A DNA stretch of 29,369 nucleotides, from positions 1 to 29,369 of IMG/VR virus record IMGVR_UViG_3300000117_000159; one strand, 5' to 3'. The stretch comes from a virus. Positions 5,241 to 12,132 of this stretch are shown piece by piece. A program made the position numbers and the translations under genes. Under the pieces are notes generated by a model. The model did no database searches, was not told the DNA's origin, and was given only the letters and a program-made list of their open reading frames with translations. Within the stretch, counting starts at the first letter, position 1. The number at the start of each line of letters is the position of its first letter.

Positions 5241-5482
5241 GTAAAGAAGATTATAGCCATTGGGCAGATAAAAGAGATACTTGGTTTAAGACAATGCAAC
5301 TAGCAGAAGAAGAAATATCTGAAGTTAAAAAGAAATATTTTAACAGATGGAATATTATAGGTGGTGTATCTAAGGAACAGTTTGATGAATGTAGTAAAGA
5401 AATACAAGCTGTCTATGCTAAGTATAAAATTCAAGTAGATAGAGAAGGTAAAATTATAAACCAAAATAAAGATGAAAAATAA
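5237..5482 (+). CDS. Helical charged protein (81 aa), unknown
   Basis: It starts in the fourth repeat copy. The product begins MSKEDYSHWADKRDTWFKTM and is dominated by charged helical sequence (QLAEEEISEVKKKY; EQFDECSKEIQAVYAKYKIQ), which could form a helical hairpin. The C terminus INQNKDEK is encoded by a degenerate copy of the leader repeat and overlaps the next start by 11 bases. Function unknown. Confidence 0.65.
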   Translation: MSKEDYSHWADKRDTWFKTMQLAEEEISEVKKKYFNRWNIIGGVSKEQFDECSKEIQAVYAKYKIQVDREGKIINQNKDEK

Positions 5483-5810
5483 ATTAATAATAATGGGATT
5501 AGCTATTCTAATGTATAGCTGTTCTGCAAGTAAAGATTTAGAAAATGGCATCTTTAATAATGGGTACTCATTAAATAAATTTAGCACTGTTAACTATGAT
5601 GTTGTTTTAAATGATGTAGTAATAGCACACGTTACATCTATAGAGTGGGAATACTTTAAGGGTGAGCTAGTTAGAGAAATATCAGTAACAACTAAAAATC
5701 ATATGTCAGATAATGATATTATAGACATGATAAAATTTCTACATTCAAAGTATCCTGACTTTAAGATAGAGGTCAACAATGATGGAACAGATAAGTTTTA
5801 TGAGCACTAA
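5472..5810 (+). CDS. Lipoprotein (112 aa), unknown
   Basis: The product begins MKNKLIIMGLAILMYSCSAS: a lipoprotein signal with lipobox MYSC, Cys17 the predicted lipid site. The mature part alternates hydrophobic and polar residues (VVLNDVVIAHVTSIEWEYFK) and ends with a helix plus strand (SDNDIIDMIKFLHSKYPDFK then IEVNNDGTDKFYEH), a small alpha/beta domain. A phage lipoprotein may act at the host envelope, for example against superinfection, but this is inference. Overlaps the gene before it. Confidence 0.65.
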   Translation: MKNKLIIMGLAILMYSCSASKDLENGIFNNGYSLNKFSTVNYDVVLNDVVIAHVTSIEWEYFKGELVREISVTTKNHMSDNDIIDMIKFLHSKYPDFKIEVNNDGTDKFYEH

Positions 5811-5822
5811 ACTAGAGCAAAG

Positions 5823-6032
5823 ATGATTAATAGTGGTAGAGAATGGGATTGGATGGATAAAGAAACAAAAATGGCTGAAAAAGACGTTATATACGCATTA
5901 GAGCTATTACATACAGTGCAAATAAAAAGAGAGTGTTTACAATTTGCTTCATTTGTAAATGAGAAGTTTAAAAACTTAACTAAACTAGAAAAAGATAAAC
6001 TTTGGTTAAAATATTTAAAAGAAGATGGTTGA
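5823..6032 (+). CDS. Small helical protein (69 aa), unknown
   Basis: The product begins MINSGREWDWMDKETKMAEK, continues with a long helix DVIYALELLHTVQIKRECLQ and ends KLEKDKLWLKYLKEDG. It is entirely charged and helical with no membrane segment. Its C-terminal end overlaps the next start by eight bases. The leader AGAGCAAAG is a degenerate form of the local initiation repeat. Function unknown. Confidence 0.6.
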   Translation: MINSGREWDWMDKETKMAEKDVIYALELLHTVQIKRECLQFASFVNEKFKNLTKLEKDKLWLKYLKEDG

Positions 6033-6108
6033 AATAGTAATATTTAGTTGGTGTTTAGGCGGATTAGTCTGTTTATATCTATTCTATAAAAAAAATAAAT
6101 TAAAATGA
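6025..6108 (+). CDS. Tiny membrane peptide (27 aa)
   Basis: ATG overlaps the end of the previous gene and the stop overlaps the next ATG (ATGA), so it is locked between two good genes. The product begins MVEIVIFSWCLGGLVCLYLF and ends YKKNKLK: one membrane helix followed by a positive tail, suggesting N-out/C-in topology. Function unknown. Its size makes it uncertain, but the tight coupling on both sides favours translation. Confidence 0.5.
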   Translation: MVEIVIFSWCLGGLVCLYLFYKKNKLK

Positions 6109-6293
6109 AAAATATATTATTAATTATGATGATGCTACTAGGTAGTTTATCTTCATGCACTAAACATCCTGATAGTCCAGGATACCATTATTTTGATGAT
6201 ATGGAGGAATCACCTGCATATAAAGCATATGATGCCGTTCGTGATACTCATATTACGTGTAGAGACATCCCTAAAGGTACTATTAAATATTAG
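6105..6293 (+). CDS. Small lipoprotein (62 aa)
   Basis: The product begins MKNILLIMMMLLGSLSSCTK. The hydrophobic core and lipobox LSSC place the lipidated residue at Cys18. The mature part is short, acidic and Tyr/His-rich (HPDSPGYHYFDDMEESPAYK), with one more Cys near the end (ITCRDIP). This is the third lipoprotein-type gene in the early region. The envelope location is supported by the signal; the role is unknown. Confidence 0.65.
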   Translation: MKNILLIMMMLLGSLSSCTKHPDSPGYHYFDDMEESPAYKAYDAVRDTHITCRDIPKGTIKY

Positions 6294-6303
6294 ATTAAAT
6301 GCT

Positions 6304-6459
6304 ATGGAAAAAAGAAAAATATTTTATCTAGGTGCAAATATAAAACCTAGAGACAGACAAAAAGCATTAGCACATTATGCTCCATCACATTATGTATCAA
6401 CTAAAGAATATGGCATAATGTTGTCAAAAAGAAAAAGAATTAAAAAAACTAGTTGTTAG
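6304..6459 (+). CDS. Small basic protein (51 aa), unknown
   Basis: A start at 6304 is preferred over one further upstream, because the upstream codons overlap the lipoprotein gene and read as random sequence. The product begins MEKRKIFYLGANIKPRDRQK and ends MLSKRKRIKKTSC. It is very basic with a central His/Tyr-rich part (ALAHYAPSHYVSTKEYG). Possibly nucleic-acid binding, judged by charge only. Confidence 0.6.
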   Translation: MEKRKIFYLGANIKPRDRQKALAHYAPSHYVSTKEYGIMLSKRKRIKKTSC

Positions 6460-6486
6460 TAAACAATAGTAGTTAGTTAAATAGTT

Positions 6487-6560
6487 AAAATAAAGGGAGT
6501 GAAAAAGTTAAAAAATGAAAGATATCCAGGACTTAAAATGTTCGTGGCTCCCTTTATTTT
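6487..6560 (+). promoter_or_regulatory. Long-stem structured leader or terminator
   Basis: AAAATAAAGGGAG (6487-6499) pairs over 13 bp with CTCCCTTTATTTT (6548-6560). The 48-base interior contains an A-rich strand and a second hairpin, CCAGGAC/GTTCGTGG with one bulged base (about 6526-6547). The downstream stem strand ends TTTATTTTTAT, so it may terminate transcription, but the complex interior is unusual for a simple terminator and resembles a leader that folds around something. It lies before the gene at 6592. Confidence 0.55.
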
Positions 6561-6591
6561 TATACTATAAATAAGTAATAAATAAATAATT

Positions 6592-6801
6592 ATGAAAAAC
6601 TTAACAGCAGAAGAAACAGCAAAAGCTGACATGGAAAAAGAATTTAATACAGTATTATTAGAAGACACTGCAGTAGTTTATGCAGGGCATGTAAAAGAAT
6701 TATACAGTAAATCAATAGAATTTATACCTAATAGAAAACACGGAATACGTACTACTATAGGTTATATTAATTTATGGCATGAAAGACATACTAACAGCTA
6801 A
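6592..6801 (+). CDS. Hypothetical protein (69 aa)
   Basis: It starts after AAATAAATAATT. The product begins MKNLTAEETAKADMEKEFNT with an acidic helical N terminus, then a more beta-like part (VLLEDTAVVYAGHVKELYSK) and a basic end (IPNRKHGIRTTIGYINLWHE). It overlaps the next gene by 23 bases. It is the first gene after the long-stem structured element, so any regulation by that element would act here. Function unknown. Confidence 0.6.
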   Translation: MKNLTAEETAKADMEKEFNTVLLEDTAVVYAGHVKELYSKSIEFIPNRKHGIRTTIGYINLWHERHTNS

Positions 6802-6988
6802 AAAAGGAGATAAAGTATATTACTATAGTAAACATGGTGGTAAAGAATTAATTGAAATTAAAAATATTTCTATAGCATATAGTTATCAAGGTACTAATCT
6901 AGAACCTATGGGTATGTGCTGTTTAGACATTCTAGTTACAAGTAAAAAAAGAAATGTATATGCTATGGAAGATTTAAAATTTGAATAA
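6779..6988 (+). CDS. Small beta-rich protein (69 aa), unknown
   Basis: The product begins MKDILTAKKGDKVYYYSKHG. KKGDKVYYY, then ELIEIKNISIAYSYQG and CCLDILVTSKKRNVYAMEDL, look like alternating strands of a small SH3-like barrel, common in short phage proteins. No catalytic motif. It overlaps the previous gene by 23 bases, so translation is coupled. Similar short beta-barrel segments occur in the larger protein at 12133-12984, but I cannot show homology. Confidence 0.6.
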   Translation: MKDILTAKKGDKVYYYSKHGGKELIEIKNISIAYSYQGTNLEPMGMCCLDILVTSKKRNVYAMEDLKFE

Positions 6989-6991
6989 GTA

Positions 6992-7261
6992 ATGGCAAAA
7001 AGTAAAAATAAAAGAAAAAACGGTAAAAAAGTATCAGGAAAAGCATTGAAATCAACTAAAAAAGATAATATTAAAAGAAGAACTGCTTATTTTGATAAAC
7101 AAGAAGAATATAGTAAATTAAGTGACCAAGAATTACTTGATTTACACAATACTGGGACTGTAAAAGGTAGTTATTTAATTGCACTAGAAACAGTAATTGC
7201 TTTTAAAGCTAGAGCTAGTATGACTACTATAAAGAGTGATGATGAAGATAATAATACATAA
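6992..7261 (+). CDS. Basic N-terminal tail protein (89 aa)
   Basis: The product begins MAKSKNKRKNGKKVSGKALK: the first 35 residues are nearly all Lys/Arg/Ser/Gly. Then comes a compact helical stretch, YSKLSDQELLDLHNTGTVKG then SYLIALETVIAFKARASM, and a strongly acidic end (KSDDEDNN). A basic tail with an acidic C terminus suggests nucleic-acid or protein binding. It overlaps the next gene. Function unknown. Confidence 0.6.
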   Translation: MAKSKNKRKNGKKVSGKALKSTKKDNIKRRTAYFDKQEEYSKLSDQELLDLHNTGTVKGSYLIALETVIAFKARASMTTIKSDDEDNNT

Positions 7262-7571
7262 TAAAAAAAAATATAGTTCCTTTAAAATAAAAGTTACTAA
7301 ATTCCTTGTTAAAAACAGTTGGAAAAAAGTAAAAAAAATAGAAGTTGGAGACTATGTTATAGTATTAGATTCAAATTTACCTTTACATTTTTTACAAAAT
7401 AGGCAAGTAATAGGATACATGCCTAATGGTAAAATATTAGTATCAGGTAATTCTCACTACTCTGCTTTTAATACTGTTTCTGTAACTATGAAACAGTGTG
7501 AAAAATGGAATCCTGAATTACATACAGTTGCTTGGAGAGAGAAAAAAAGAAAAATTAATTTAATAACTTAA
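7239..7571 (+). CDS. Hypothetical protein with SH3-like segment
   Basis: ATG at 7239 (or the next codon, 7242) is chosen over a GTG three bases earlier. The product begins MMKIIIHNKKKYSSFKIKVT. Residues about 30-65 read KKIEVGDYVIVLDS followed by NRQVIGYMPNGKILVSG, a pattern of a small SH3/KOW-like barrel with the GD turn. The C-terminal part is Lys/Trp-rich (MKQCEKWNPELHTVAWREKK). Overlaps the preceding gene by 23 bases. Function unknown. Confidence 0.6.
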   Translation: MMKIIIHNKKKYSSFKIKVTKFLVKNSWKKVKKIEVGDYVIVLDSNLPLHFLQNRQVIGYMPNGKILVSGNSHYSAFNTVSVTMKQCEKWNPELHTVAWREKKRKINLIT

Positions 7572-7581
7572 AATAATAATT

Positions 7582-7794
7582 ATGAGAAAGAAATTTATAT
7601 TTAATAATAACAAAAAAAGAAAACTAGGAAATGACGCATATTTAGTTAGAGCAGGTCTTAGACATAAATTAGTTGTACCATTAGATAGAACTAAGAAGTC
7701 TCATAAAGAAAGAGAAGCAATTAAAAAAGCTAAAGAATCATGTATAAAACAAGCTAAAATGACTACACTACTTAAAACTCACTGTGATGGATAA
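7582..7794 (+). CDS. Small basic protein (70 aa), unknown
   Basis: It starts after AAAATAATAATT. The product begins MRKKFIFNNNKKRKLGNDAY, has a KLVVPLDRTKKSHKEREAIK middle and ends KMTTLLKTHCDG. It is highly basic with one likely helix (KEREAIKKAKESCIKQAK). It overlaps the next gene by eight bases. Possibly RNA or DNA binding; no family recognised. Confidence 0.6.
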   Translation: MRKKFIFNNNKKRKLGNDAYLVRAGLRHKLVVPLDRTKKSHKEREAIKKAKESCIKQAKMTTLLKTHCDG

Positions 7795-8104
7795 CTATAA
7801 AGAAATTACTAACTATATAGAAGAGTGTACAATAAGTACTATTGTAACTCTTATGGAATCAAATATATCAAACAGTGCATTCTTAAATGCTTGTAATAAT
7901 ATAGATGCTTATAAAAACAAACAATTAGAAAAATGTACTTTTTTTAAAAATAGTGCAAACTGCTTGGCTAAAATTAAGGCAATGACAAAGGAAACTTTGG
8001 AATTAATAGTAGTTAACTCAGAATATATAAAAGATGAAGAGCATTTATCAGAGACTATTAGAGTCTTAGAAAACTGCTTTAAATCAGGTGAGTTAAGAAA
8101 ATAA
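7787..8104 (+). CDS. Helical protein (105 aa), unknown
   Basis: ATG at 7787 is preferred to a GTG at 7784. The product begins MDNYKEITNYIEECTISTIV. It is a regular helical sequence with four scattered Cys (EECTIS, NACNN, KCTFF, NCLAK) and an acidic C-terminal half ending LENCFKSGELRK. It is the last gene before the terminator at 8145, so it closes the small-gene operon. Function unknown. Confidence 0.6.
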   Translation: MDNYKEITNYIEECTISTIVTLMESNISNSAFLNACNNIDAYKNKQLEKCTFFKNSANCLAKIKAMTKETLELIVVNSEYIKDEEHLSETIRVLENCFKSGELRK

Positions 8105-8144
8105 TTTTTGTTTGTTTGAAAGTTAAGTATAATTGTTAATTATA

Positions 8145-8173
8145 GGGGGTATATTAATTTATATCCCCTTTTT
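8145..8173 (+). terminator. Intrinsic terminator ending the small-gene operon
   Basis: GGGGGTATA (8145-8153) pairs over 9 bp (one G-U) with TATATCCCC (8160-8168) across a 6-base loop, followed by five T. It separates the small-gene block from the LytTR/polymerase block. Confidence 0.85.
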
Positions 8174-8185
8174 ATAAAAATACAA

Positions 8186-8671
8186 ATGAAAAAAAGAAAA
8201 GATGTATATTTAAATTGCAGTCCTTATATTTGTTATGAAATAACTGTTGAAGAAATTTTTAACAACACTATGGCTGATGTGAAAGACATAGTTTTTATGC
8301 AATCAAGTGGTTCTGGAGTTGTTATTAAAGATTTTTGGAACTATTATTATAAAATAATAAATGCAACTGTTAAGGAAGTTTATGAAAAACTGGAAGATAA
8401 AAATGATTTTTTACTAGTAGGAGAAAATATAATGGTTAATATGAGATATATAGATACTATTACTTCTAATTTTATACAAGTATCAGAACACCTTATACCT
8501 ATAGATAACAGTATAAAAGAAAATTTATATAGTTATCAAGCAATGGTATATAAGACAAAAGAAAGATATGATAAAATATGTGACACAGCAGCAGAGTCTA
8601 GATATAACAACTCAGAAGAAGACTTGGGACAAAGAGGACGTGATTTATTCGACTATTGGGGAAGTACTTAA
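8186..8671 (+). CDS. LytTR-like DNA-binding regulator
   Basis: Residues about 28-118 follow the LytTR DNA-binding pattern. It starts with MADVKDIVFMQSSGSGVVIK (the usual 'DI.yi.a.gn.v.i' start), then KIINATVKEVYEKLEDKNDF (the 'stl.ele.kL' helix), then LLVGENIMVNMRYIDTI (the 'r.HrsyiVN..yI' strand) and a final LIPIDNSIKENL. The usual His in 'HRSY' is replaced by Gly-Glu (VGENIMVN), so contacts may differ. There is no receiver domain, so it is a stand-alone DNA binder. First gene after a terminator, so it may control the polymerase/amidoligase operon. Its last 104 bases overlap the polymerase frame, unusually long here. Family call is by motif only. Confidence 0.65.
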   Translation: MKKRKDVYLNCSPYICYEITVEEIFNNTMADVKDIVFMQSSGSGVVIKDFWNYYYKIINATVKEVYEKLEDKNDFLLVGENIMVNMRYIDTITSNFIQVSEHLIPIDNSIKENLYSYQAMVYKTKERYDKICDTAAESRYNNSEEDLGQRGRDLFDYWGST

Positions 8672-10550
8672 ATATTGTAAAAATAAAAAAATACTTGGAC
8701 TAGATACTGAAACTAGTGGTTTATTTAATCATAATAATAAAATGATTATGTTACAAATAGGAGATAAAGATACTCAATTTGTAATAGACGTCAGAACAGT
8801 AGATATAAGTCCCTTAAAAGAAGTACTAGAAAATCCTAATATTATTAAAGTACTACAAAATGCTTCTTTTGACTATAAATTCTTTAGAATGTATAATATA
8901 ATGTTAGTTAACATATGGGACACTCAATTAGCAGAAATGGTACTTACTGCTGGACCTGATAATAATGAAGTTAATTTAGGTTTTATTACTAAGAAGTATT
9001 TAAATATAGAATTAGATAAAAGTGTTCGTAATCAGTTTGTAGGAATGAAAAGTAAACCTTTTACTTACAAGCAAATTATATACGGAGCAAAAGATGTAGA
9101 ATATTTATTAGATATTAGGGAAAAACAGCTTAAAGAGATTGAAAAGTATGATTTAGAACCTTGTTTAAGACTTGAAAATAAATTTGTTAGTGTATTGGCT
9201 GATATAGAATATAATGGTTTTTATTTAGATAAAACTATGTGGTCTAAATTAGAGATTACTAACAAAGATAATTTAAGTAAAGCTAGAAAAAGTTTAGATG
9301 ATTATATATTAAATAATAATATTACTGAATTTATTGATTTACAATATAATTTATTTTCTGAAGGTTTTAAATGTAGTATAAATTGGGACTCACCTAAGCA
9401 AGTAATACCTTTTCTTAAACATTTAGGAGTAAATACTATTACAAGAGATAAAAGAACAGGTAAAGATAAAGATACTTGTGAAGAAAAGGCTATAGGAAAA
9501 TATAAAAAAAAATTCCCTTTTCTTACCTTATATTTTAATTATAAAGCAATCGCTAAAGAAGTTAGTACTTATGGAATAGATTTTTTAGACCATATAAATA
9601 AGTATACTGGTAGAGTTCATTCTAGTTTTTGGCAAATAGTTTCTACAGGAAGAATAAGTAGTAATCATCCTAATTTACAGAATATACCTGCAAGAGAAGA
9701 TGAAACAGGTTCTCAGCCTTTTAGAGAGTGTTTTAGAGGAGCAGGAGATAATACTCTTATTGTAGCTGATTATAGCCAACAAGAGCCTCGTGTGACTGCT
9801 GATGTATGTAAAGACCCTGCTTTAGTAGAGTTTTATTTAAATGGAGATGGTGACACTCATTCTATGGTAAGTAGTAGACTGTTTTCTGTAATAGAAGGTA
9901 AAACTGTTAAAATAACTAAAGGAGACCCTAGAAGACAAATAGGAAAAGTACTTAATCTTAAATTAGACTATGGTGGTTCTGCATTTACTGTTAAAGACGA
10001 TTTAAAAGTTACTACTGAAAAAGAAGCTCAAGTATTTATTGACGCATTAGAAGAGGCTTTTCCTGGTAAAGCAGAGTATTTTGATAGAAAACTAAAAGAA
10101 ACTATGAAAAATGGTTATATTTTAATAGATTCTATAACAAAAAGAAAGTTATTTACTAAAGATTTTGATGACTTTAAAATATTACAAAAAAGATTAGATA
10201 ACTCTAAAAAGAACCCTTCTTTAAAAAGTAATTTTCCTTGGAGTGATTATTTTAAATTAAAAGGTAAAATATCTAGACTTTCAAGAAATGCTCCCATACA
10301 AGGAACAAGTGGGTCTATGACTAAGCTTGCTGCTATTATGTTAAAAAAAGAATTACAAGAAAAAAATTTATATAAAAAAGTATGGATAGTAAATCTTGTA
10401 CATGATGAAATAGTAATAGAAACAAGTGAAAAATACATAGAAGTAGCTTCAAAGTTATTAACAAAATGTATGGAAGACGCTGGAAAAGTATTTTGTAAAA
10501 CAATTCCAATGGTTGCAGAAGCAGTTGTTTCTGACTATTGGGCACATTAA
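8568..10550 (+). CDS. Family A DNA polymerase (PolA-type) with 3'-5' exonuclease
   Basis: Replicative phage polymerase of the Pol I/T7 type. The exonuclease domain (about 25-200) has Exo I Asp46/Glu48 (LGLDTETSG), Exo II Asn98/Asp102 (NASFDYKFF) and Exo III Tyr172/Asp176 (YGAKDVEYL), so proofreading looks intact. There is no 5'-3' exonuclease domain. In the polymerase domain, motif A is DYSQQEPR (Asp401), motif B RRQIGKVLNLKLDYG (Arg456, Lys460, Tyr468) and motif C VHDE (His612, Asp613, Glu614). In motif B the position equal to E. coli Phe762 is Leu464. The 'Q..' of DYSQIELR is here QQEPR. At 660 aa it is normal for a phage enzyme without the 5' nuclease. ATG 8568 is the only ATG before the exonuclease domain, giving the long overlap with the regulator; a start nearer codon 25 (GTG) is possible. 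Confidence 0.93.
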   Translation: MIKYVTQQQSLDITTQKKTWDKEDVIYSTIGEVLKYCKNKKILGLDTETSGLFNHNNKMIMLQIGDKDTQFVIDVRTVDISPLKEVLENPNIIKVLQNASFDYKFFRMYNIMLVNIWDTQLAEMVLTAGPDNNEVNLGFITKKYLNIELDKSVRNQFVGMKSKPFTYKQIIYGAKDVEYLLDIREKQLKEIEKYDLEPCLRLENKFVSVLADIEYNGFYLDKTMWSKLEITNKDNLSKARKSLDDYILNNNITEFIDLQYNLFSEGFKCSINWDSPKQVIPFLKHLGVNTITRDKRTGKDKDTCEEKAIGKYKKKFPFLTLYFNYKAIAKEVSTYGIDFLDHINKYTGRVHSSFWQIVSTGRISSNHPNLQNIPAREDETGSQPFRECFRGAGDNTLIVADYSQQEPRVTADVCKDPALVEFYLNGDGDTHSMVSSRLFSVIEGKTVKITKGDPRRQIGKVLNLKLDYGGSAFTVKDDLKVTTEKEAQVFIDALEEAFPGKAEYFDRKLKETMKNGYILIDSITKRKLFTKDFDDFKILQKRLDNSKKNPSLKSNFPWSDYFKLKGKISRLSRNAPIQGTSGSMTKLAAIMLKKELQEKNLYKKVWIVNLVHDEIVIETSEKYIEVASKLLTKCMEDAGKVFCKTIPMVAEAVVSDYWAH

Positions 10551-10557
10551 GAATAAA

Positions 10558-11298
10558 ATGAGTAAAAGAAGAAGAAACAAAAAAAGAAACAAAAGAAAAA
10601 GTAACATGAGATATATTAATAATTCACGTTTTCACCTATATAATAGAAGTATTTATGTAGTAGGAGGAGACAAAGAGTATGCAAATTGGCTGCCTGAGAT
10701 GTATCATGTAGATAATGTTGAAGATGCTGATTTAGTTATGTTTACAGGAGGAGCAGACGTTAGCCCTTCTTATTATAATGAAAATGTAGGTACTTATACT
10801 TCAATTAATCCTTCTAGAGATAAAGAAGAAATAGAAATTTACAAACAAGCTATTTCTTTAAATAAAAAAATTATAGGTATTTGTAGAGGAAGCCAGTTAA
10901 CTTGTGTGATGGCAGGAGGTAGATTAATACAACACTGTACAGGACACGGTATAATGGGTACTCATAAAATTAAATGGAAATCAGACGAAGAAAGTGATAT
11001 AACAAGTACTCATCATCAAATGCAATATCCTTTTGATTTACCTAAAGAAGATTATATTATGTGTGCATATTCTTTATCTAAGAAAAGTGATGTATATTTA
11101 GATGGAGATAATAATCCTATAGATATACCTAAGAATTTTGTAGAGCCAGAAGTAGTAGTATATACAAAAATTGACGCAATAGCTATTCAGGGACATCCTG
11201 AATATTTAGACAAAGAAGACGAAGGAGTCATAAAAATAAAAGAAGTATTAAATCAATTTTTTGTGGCTGATTTTAAAAATATTATAGAAAAAGTTTAA
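10558..11298 (+). CDS. Class I glutamine amidotransferase (peptidase C26/PuuD-like)
   Basis: A class I amidotransferase or gamma-glutamyl hydrolase fold. Start 10558 (MSKRRRNKK) is preferred to upstream TTG codons because it follows AAGAATAAAATG after the polymerase stop. The nucleophile elbow GICRGSQ puts the active Cys at about 109, the oxyanion turn is FTGGADVSP, and the catalytic pair is in QGHPEY (His213, Glu215). The family includes PuuD and YvdE-like gamma-glutamyl-GABA hydrolases and folate gamma-glutamyl hydrolase. These either cut gamma-glutamyl amides or release ammonia from glutamine. First of eight linked amide-chemistry genes, three bases before the next start. The basic N-terminal tail (about 20 residues) is unusual for the family and could mediate nucleic-acid contact. 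Substrate unknown. Confidence 0.85.
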   Translation: MSKRRRNKKRNKRKSNMRYINNSRFHLYNRSIYVVGGDKEYANWLPEMYHVDNVEDADLVMFTGGADVSPSYYNENVGTYTSINPSRDKEEIEIYKQAISLNKKIIGICRGSQLTCVMAGGRLIQHCTGHGIMGTHKIKWKSDEESDITSTHHQMQYPFDLPKEDYIMCAYSLSKKSDVYLDGDNNPIDIPKNFVEPEVVVYTKIDAIAIQGHPEYLDKEDEGVIKIKEVLNQFFVADFKNIIEKV

Positions 11299-11300
11299 TT

Positions 11301-12119
11301 ATGATAGAAAATGTAACAATAGGCGCAGACCCTGAGTTCTTTTTAAGAGATAAAATAACAGGAGAGCCTGTTTCTTCTGAAGGGCTAATAGGAGGAACTA
11401 AAAGAAAACCAAAACCTATTAGTGACTTGGGGCATAATGTGCAAGAAGACAATGTAGCAGTAGAATTTGGATTTAAGCCTGTAGTAGATGCTCAAAGCTT
11501 TATTAGAGATATTAATACATGTATAGATTATGTAAAAGAAAATATTCCTAATAATCTTGAACCTTATATAGTAGCATCAACTACTTTTGATAGTAAGTAT
11601 TTACAAACTATGCAAGCAAGAGCATTTGGGTGTGAGCCTGATTTAGATGTATGGGCAAAACAACCTAATACAGCGCCTTTTGCAGGTACTAACTTAAGAG
11701 TAAGTGCTGGACATATACATATAGGTTATGAAAAACCTAGAATTCCTATAACAGAGAAACTTATTAAAATGATGGATTTGTTTTTAGGTGTTCCTAGCGT
11801 TCTTATGGACGAAGATAGGGACAGAAGAAAAATGTATGGTAAAGCAGGTGCTTTTAGAATTAAAAGTTATGGTTGTGAGTATAGAACTTTATCTAATTTT
11901 TGGATTACTTCTGATAAGCTTATTGAATGGGCTTTTAATAATACTCAATTAGCTATAACTAATGTTAATAATAAAAAAGAAATAAGCACAGAAGACGCTA
12001 AAGATATTCAAAAATGTATTAATGAATATGATGAAAAGTTAGCTAATAAATTAATTAATAAATTCAATATTCCGTATATAAAAACAAATATATATAAGAA
12101 AGTTAAAGTTGAAATATAG
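11301..12119 (+). CDS. COOH-NH2 ligase, phiEco32-type amidoligase
   Basis: Glutamine-synthetase-fold ligase of the phage phiEco32 COOH-NH2 ligase type; such enzymes are predicted to join a carboxylate to an amine using ATP. Motifs: GADPEF (Glu12), NVAVEFGF (Glu55), SAGHIHIG (His138, His140) and EYRTLSNFW (Glu193, Arg195). These are the metal/nucleotide-binding positions expected in glutamine-synthetase-like amidoligases. Length 272 aa is normal. It sits between a class I amidotransferase (which could supply ammonia or reverse the reaction) and a beta-rich protein. Substrates are not known for this family as far as I know; roles in cell-wall or peptide-tag modification have been proposed from gene neighbourhoods. 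Family confident, substrate unknown. Confidence 0.87.
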   Translation: MIENVTIGADPEFFLRDKITGEPVSSEGLIGGTKRKPKPISDLGHNVQEDNVAVEFGFKPVVDAQSFIRDINTCIDYVKENIPNNLEPYIVASTTFDSKYLQTMQARAFGCEPDLDVWAKQPNTAPFAGTNLRVSAGHIHIGYEKPRIPITEKLIKMMDLFLGVPSVLMDEDRDRRKMYGKAGAFRIKSYGCEYRTLSNFWITSDKLIEWAFNNTQLAITNVNNKKEISTEDAKDIQKCINEYDEKLANKLINKFNIPYIKTNIYKKVKVEI

Positions 12120-12132
12120 TAATAAAAAAGAT

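Larger units (their letters stand above)
4804..5244 (+). repeat. Four-copy 24-bp gene-start repeat
   Basis: Nearly identical 24-base copies, core ACCAAAACAAAGATGAG, lie at 4804-4827, 4979-5002, 5084-5107 and 5221-5244 (the last with AAATATG). Each contains the ATG of a gene (4820, 4995, 5100, 5237). A degenerate fifth copy lies before 5472 (CCAAAATAAAGATGAAA). The repeat doubles as upstream coding sequence: it encodes the tail NQNKDE of the gene ending at 5002 and NQNKDEK of the gene ending at 5482. Likely a duplicated initiation element. Confidence 0.85.

Noticed and set aside
6515-6574. 19-codon peptide starting MKDIQDLK
   Set aside because: It lies inside the structured element at 6487-6560 with poor start context.
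6477-6668. Opposite-strand frame of 63 codons
   Set aside because: It spans the structured leader and a + strand gene; no start context.
10247-10545. Opposite-strand frames inside the polymerase gene
   Set aside because: Shadows of the polymerase coding sequence.
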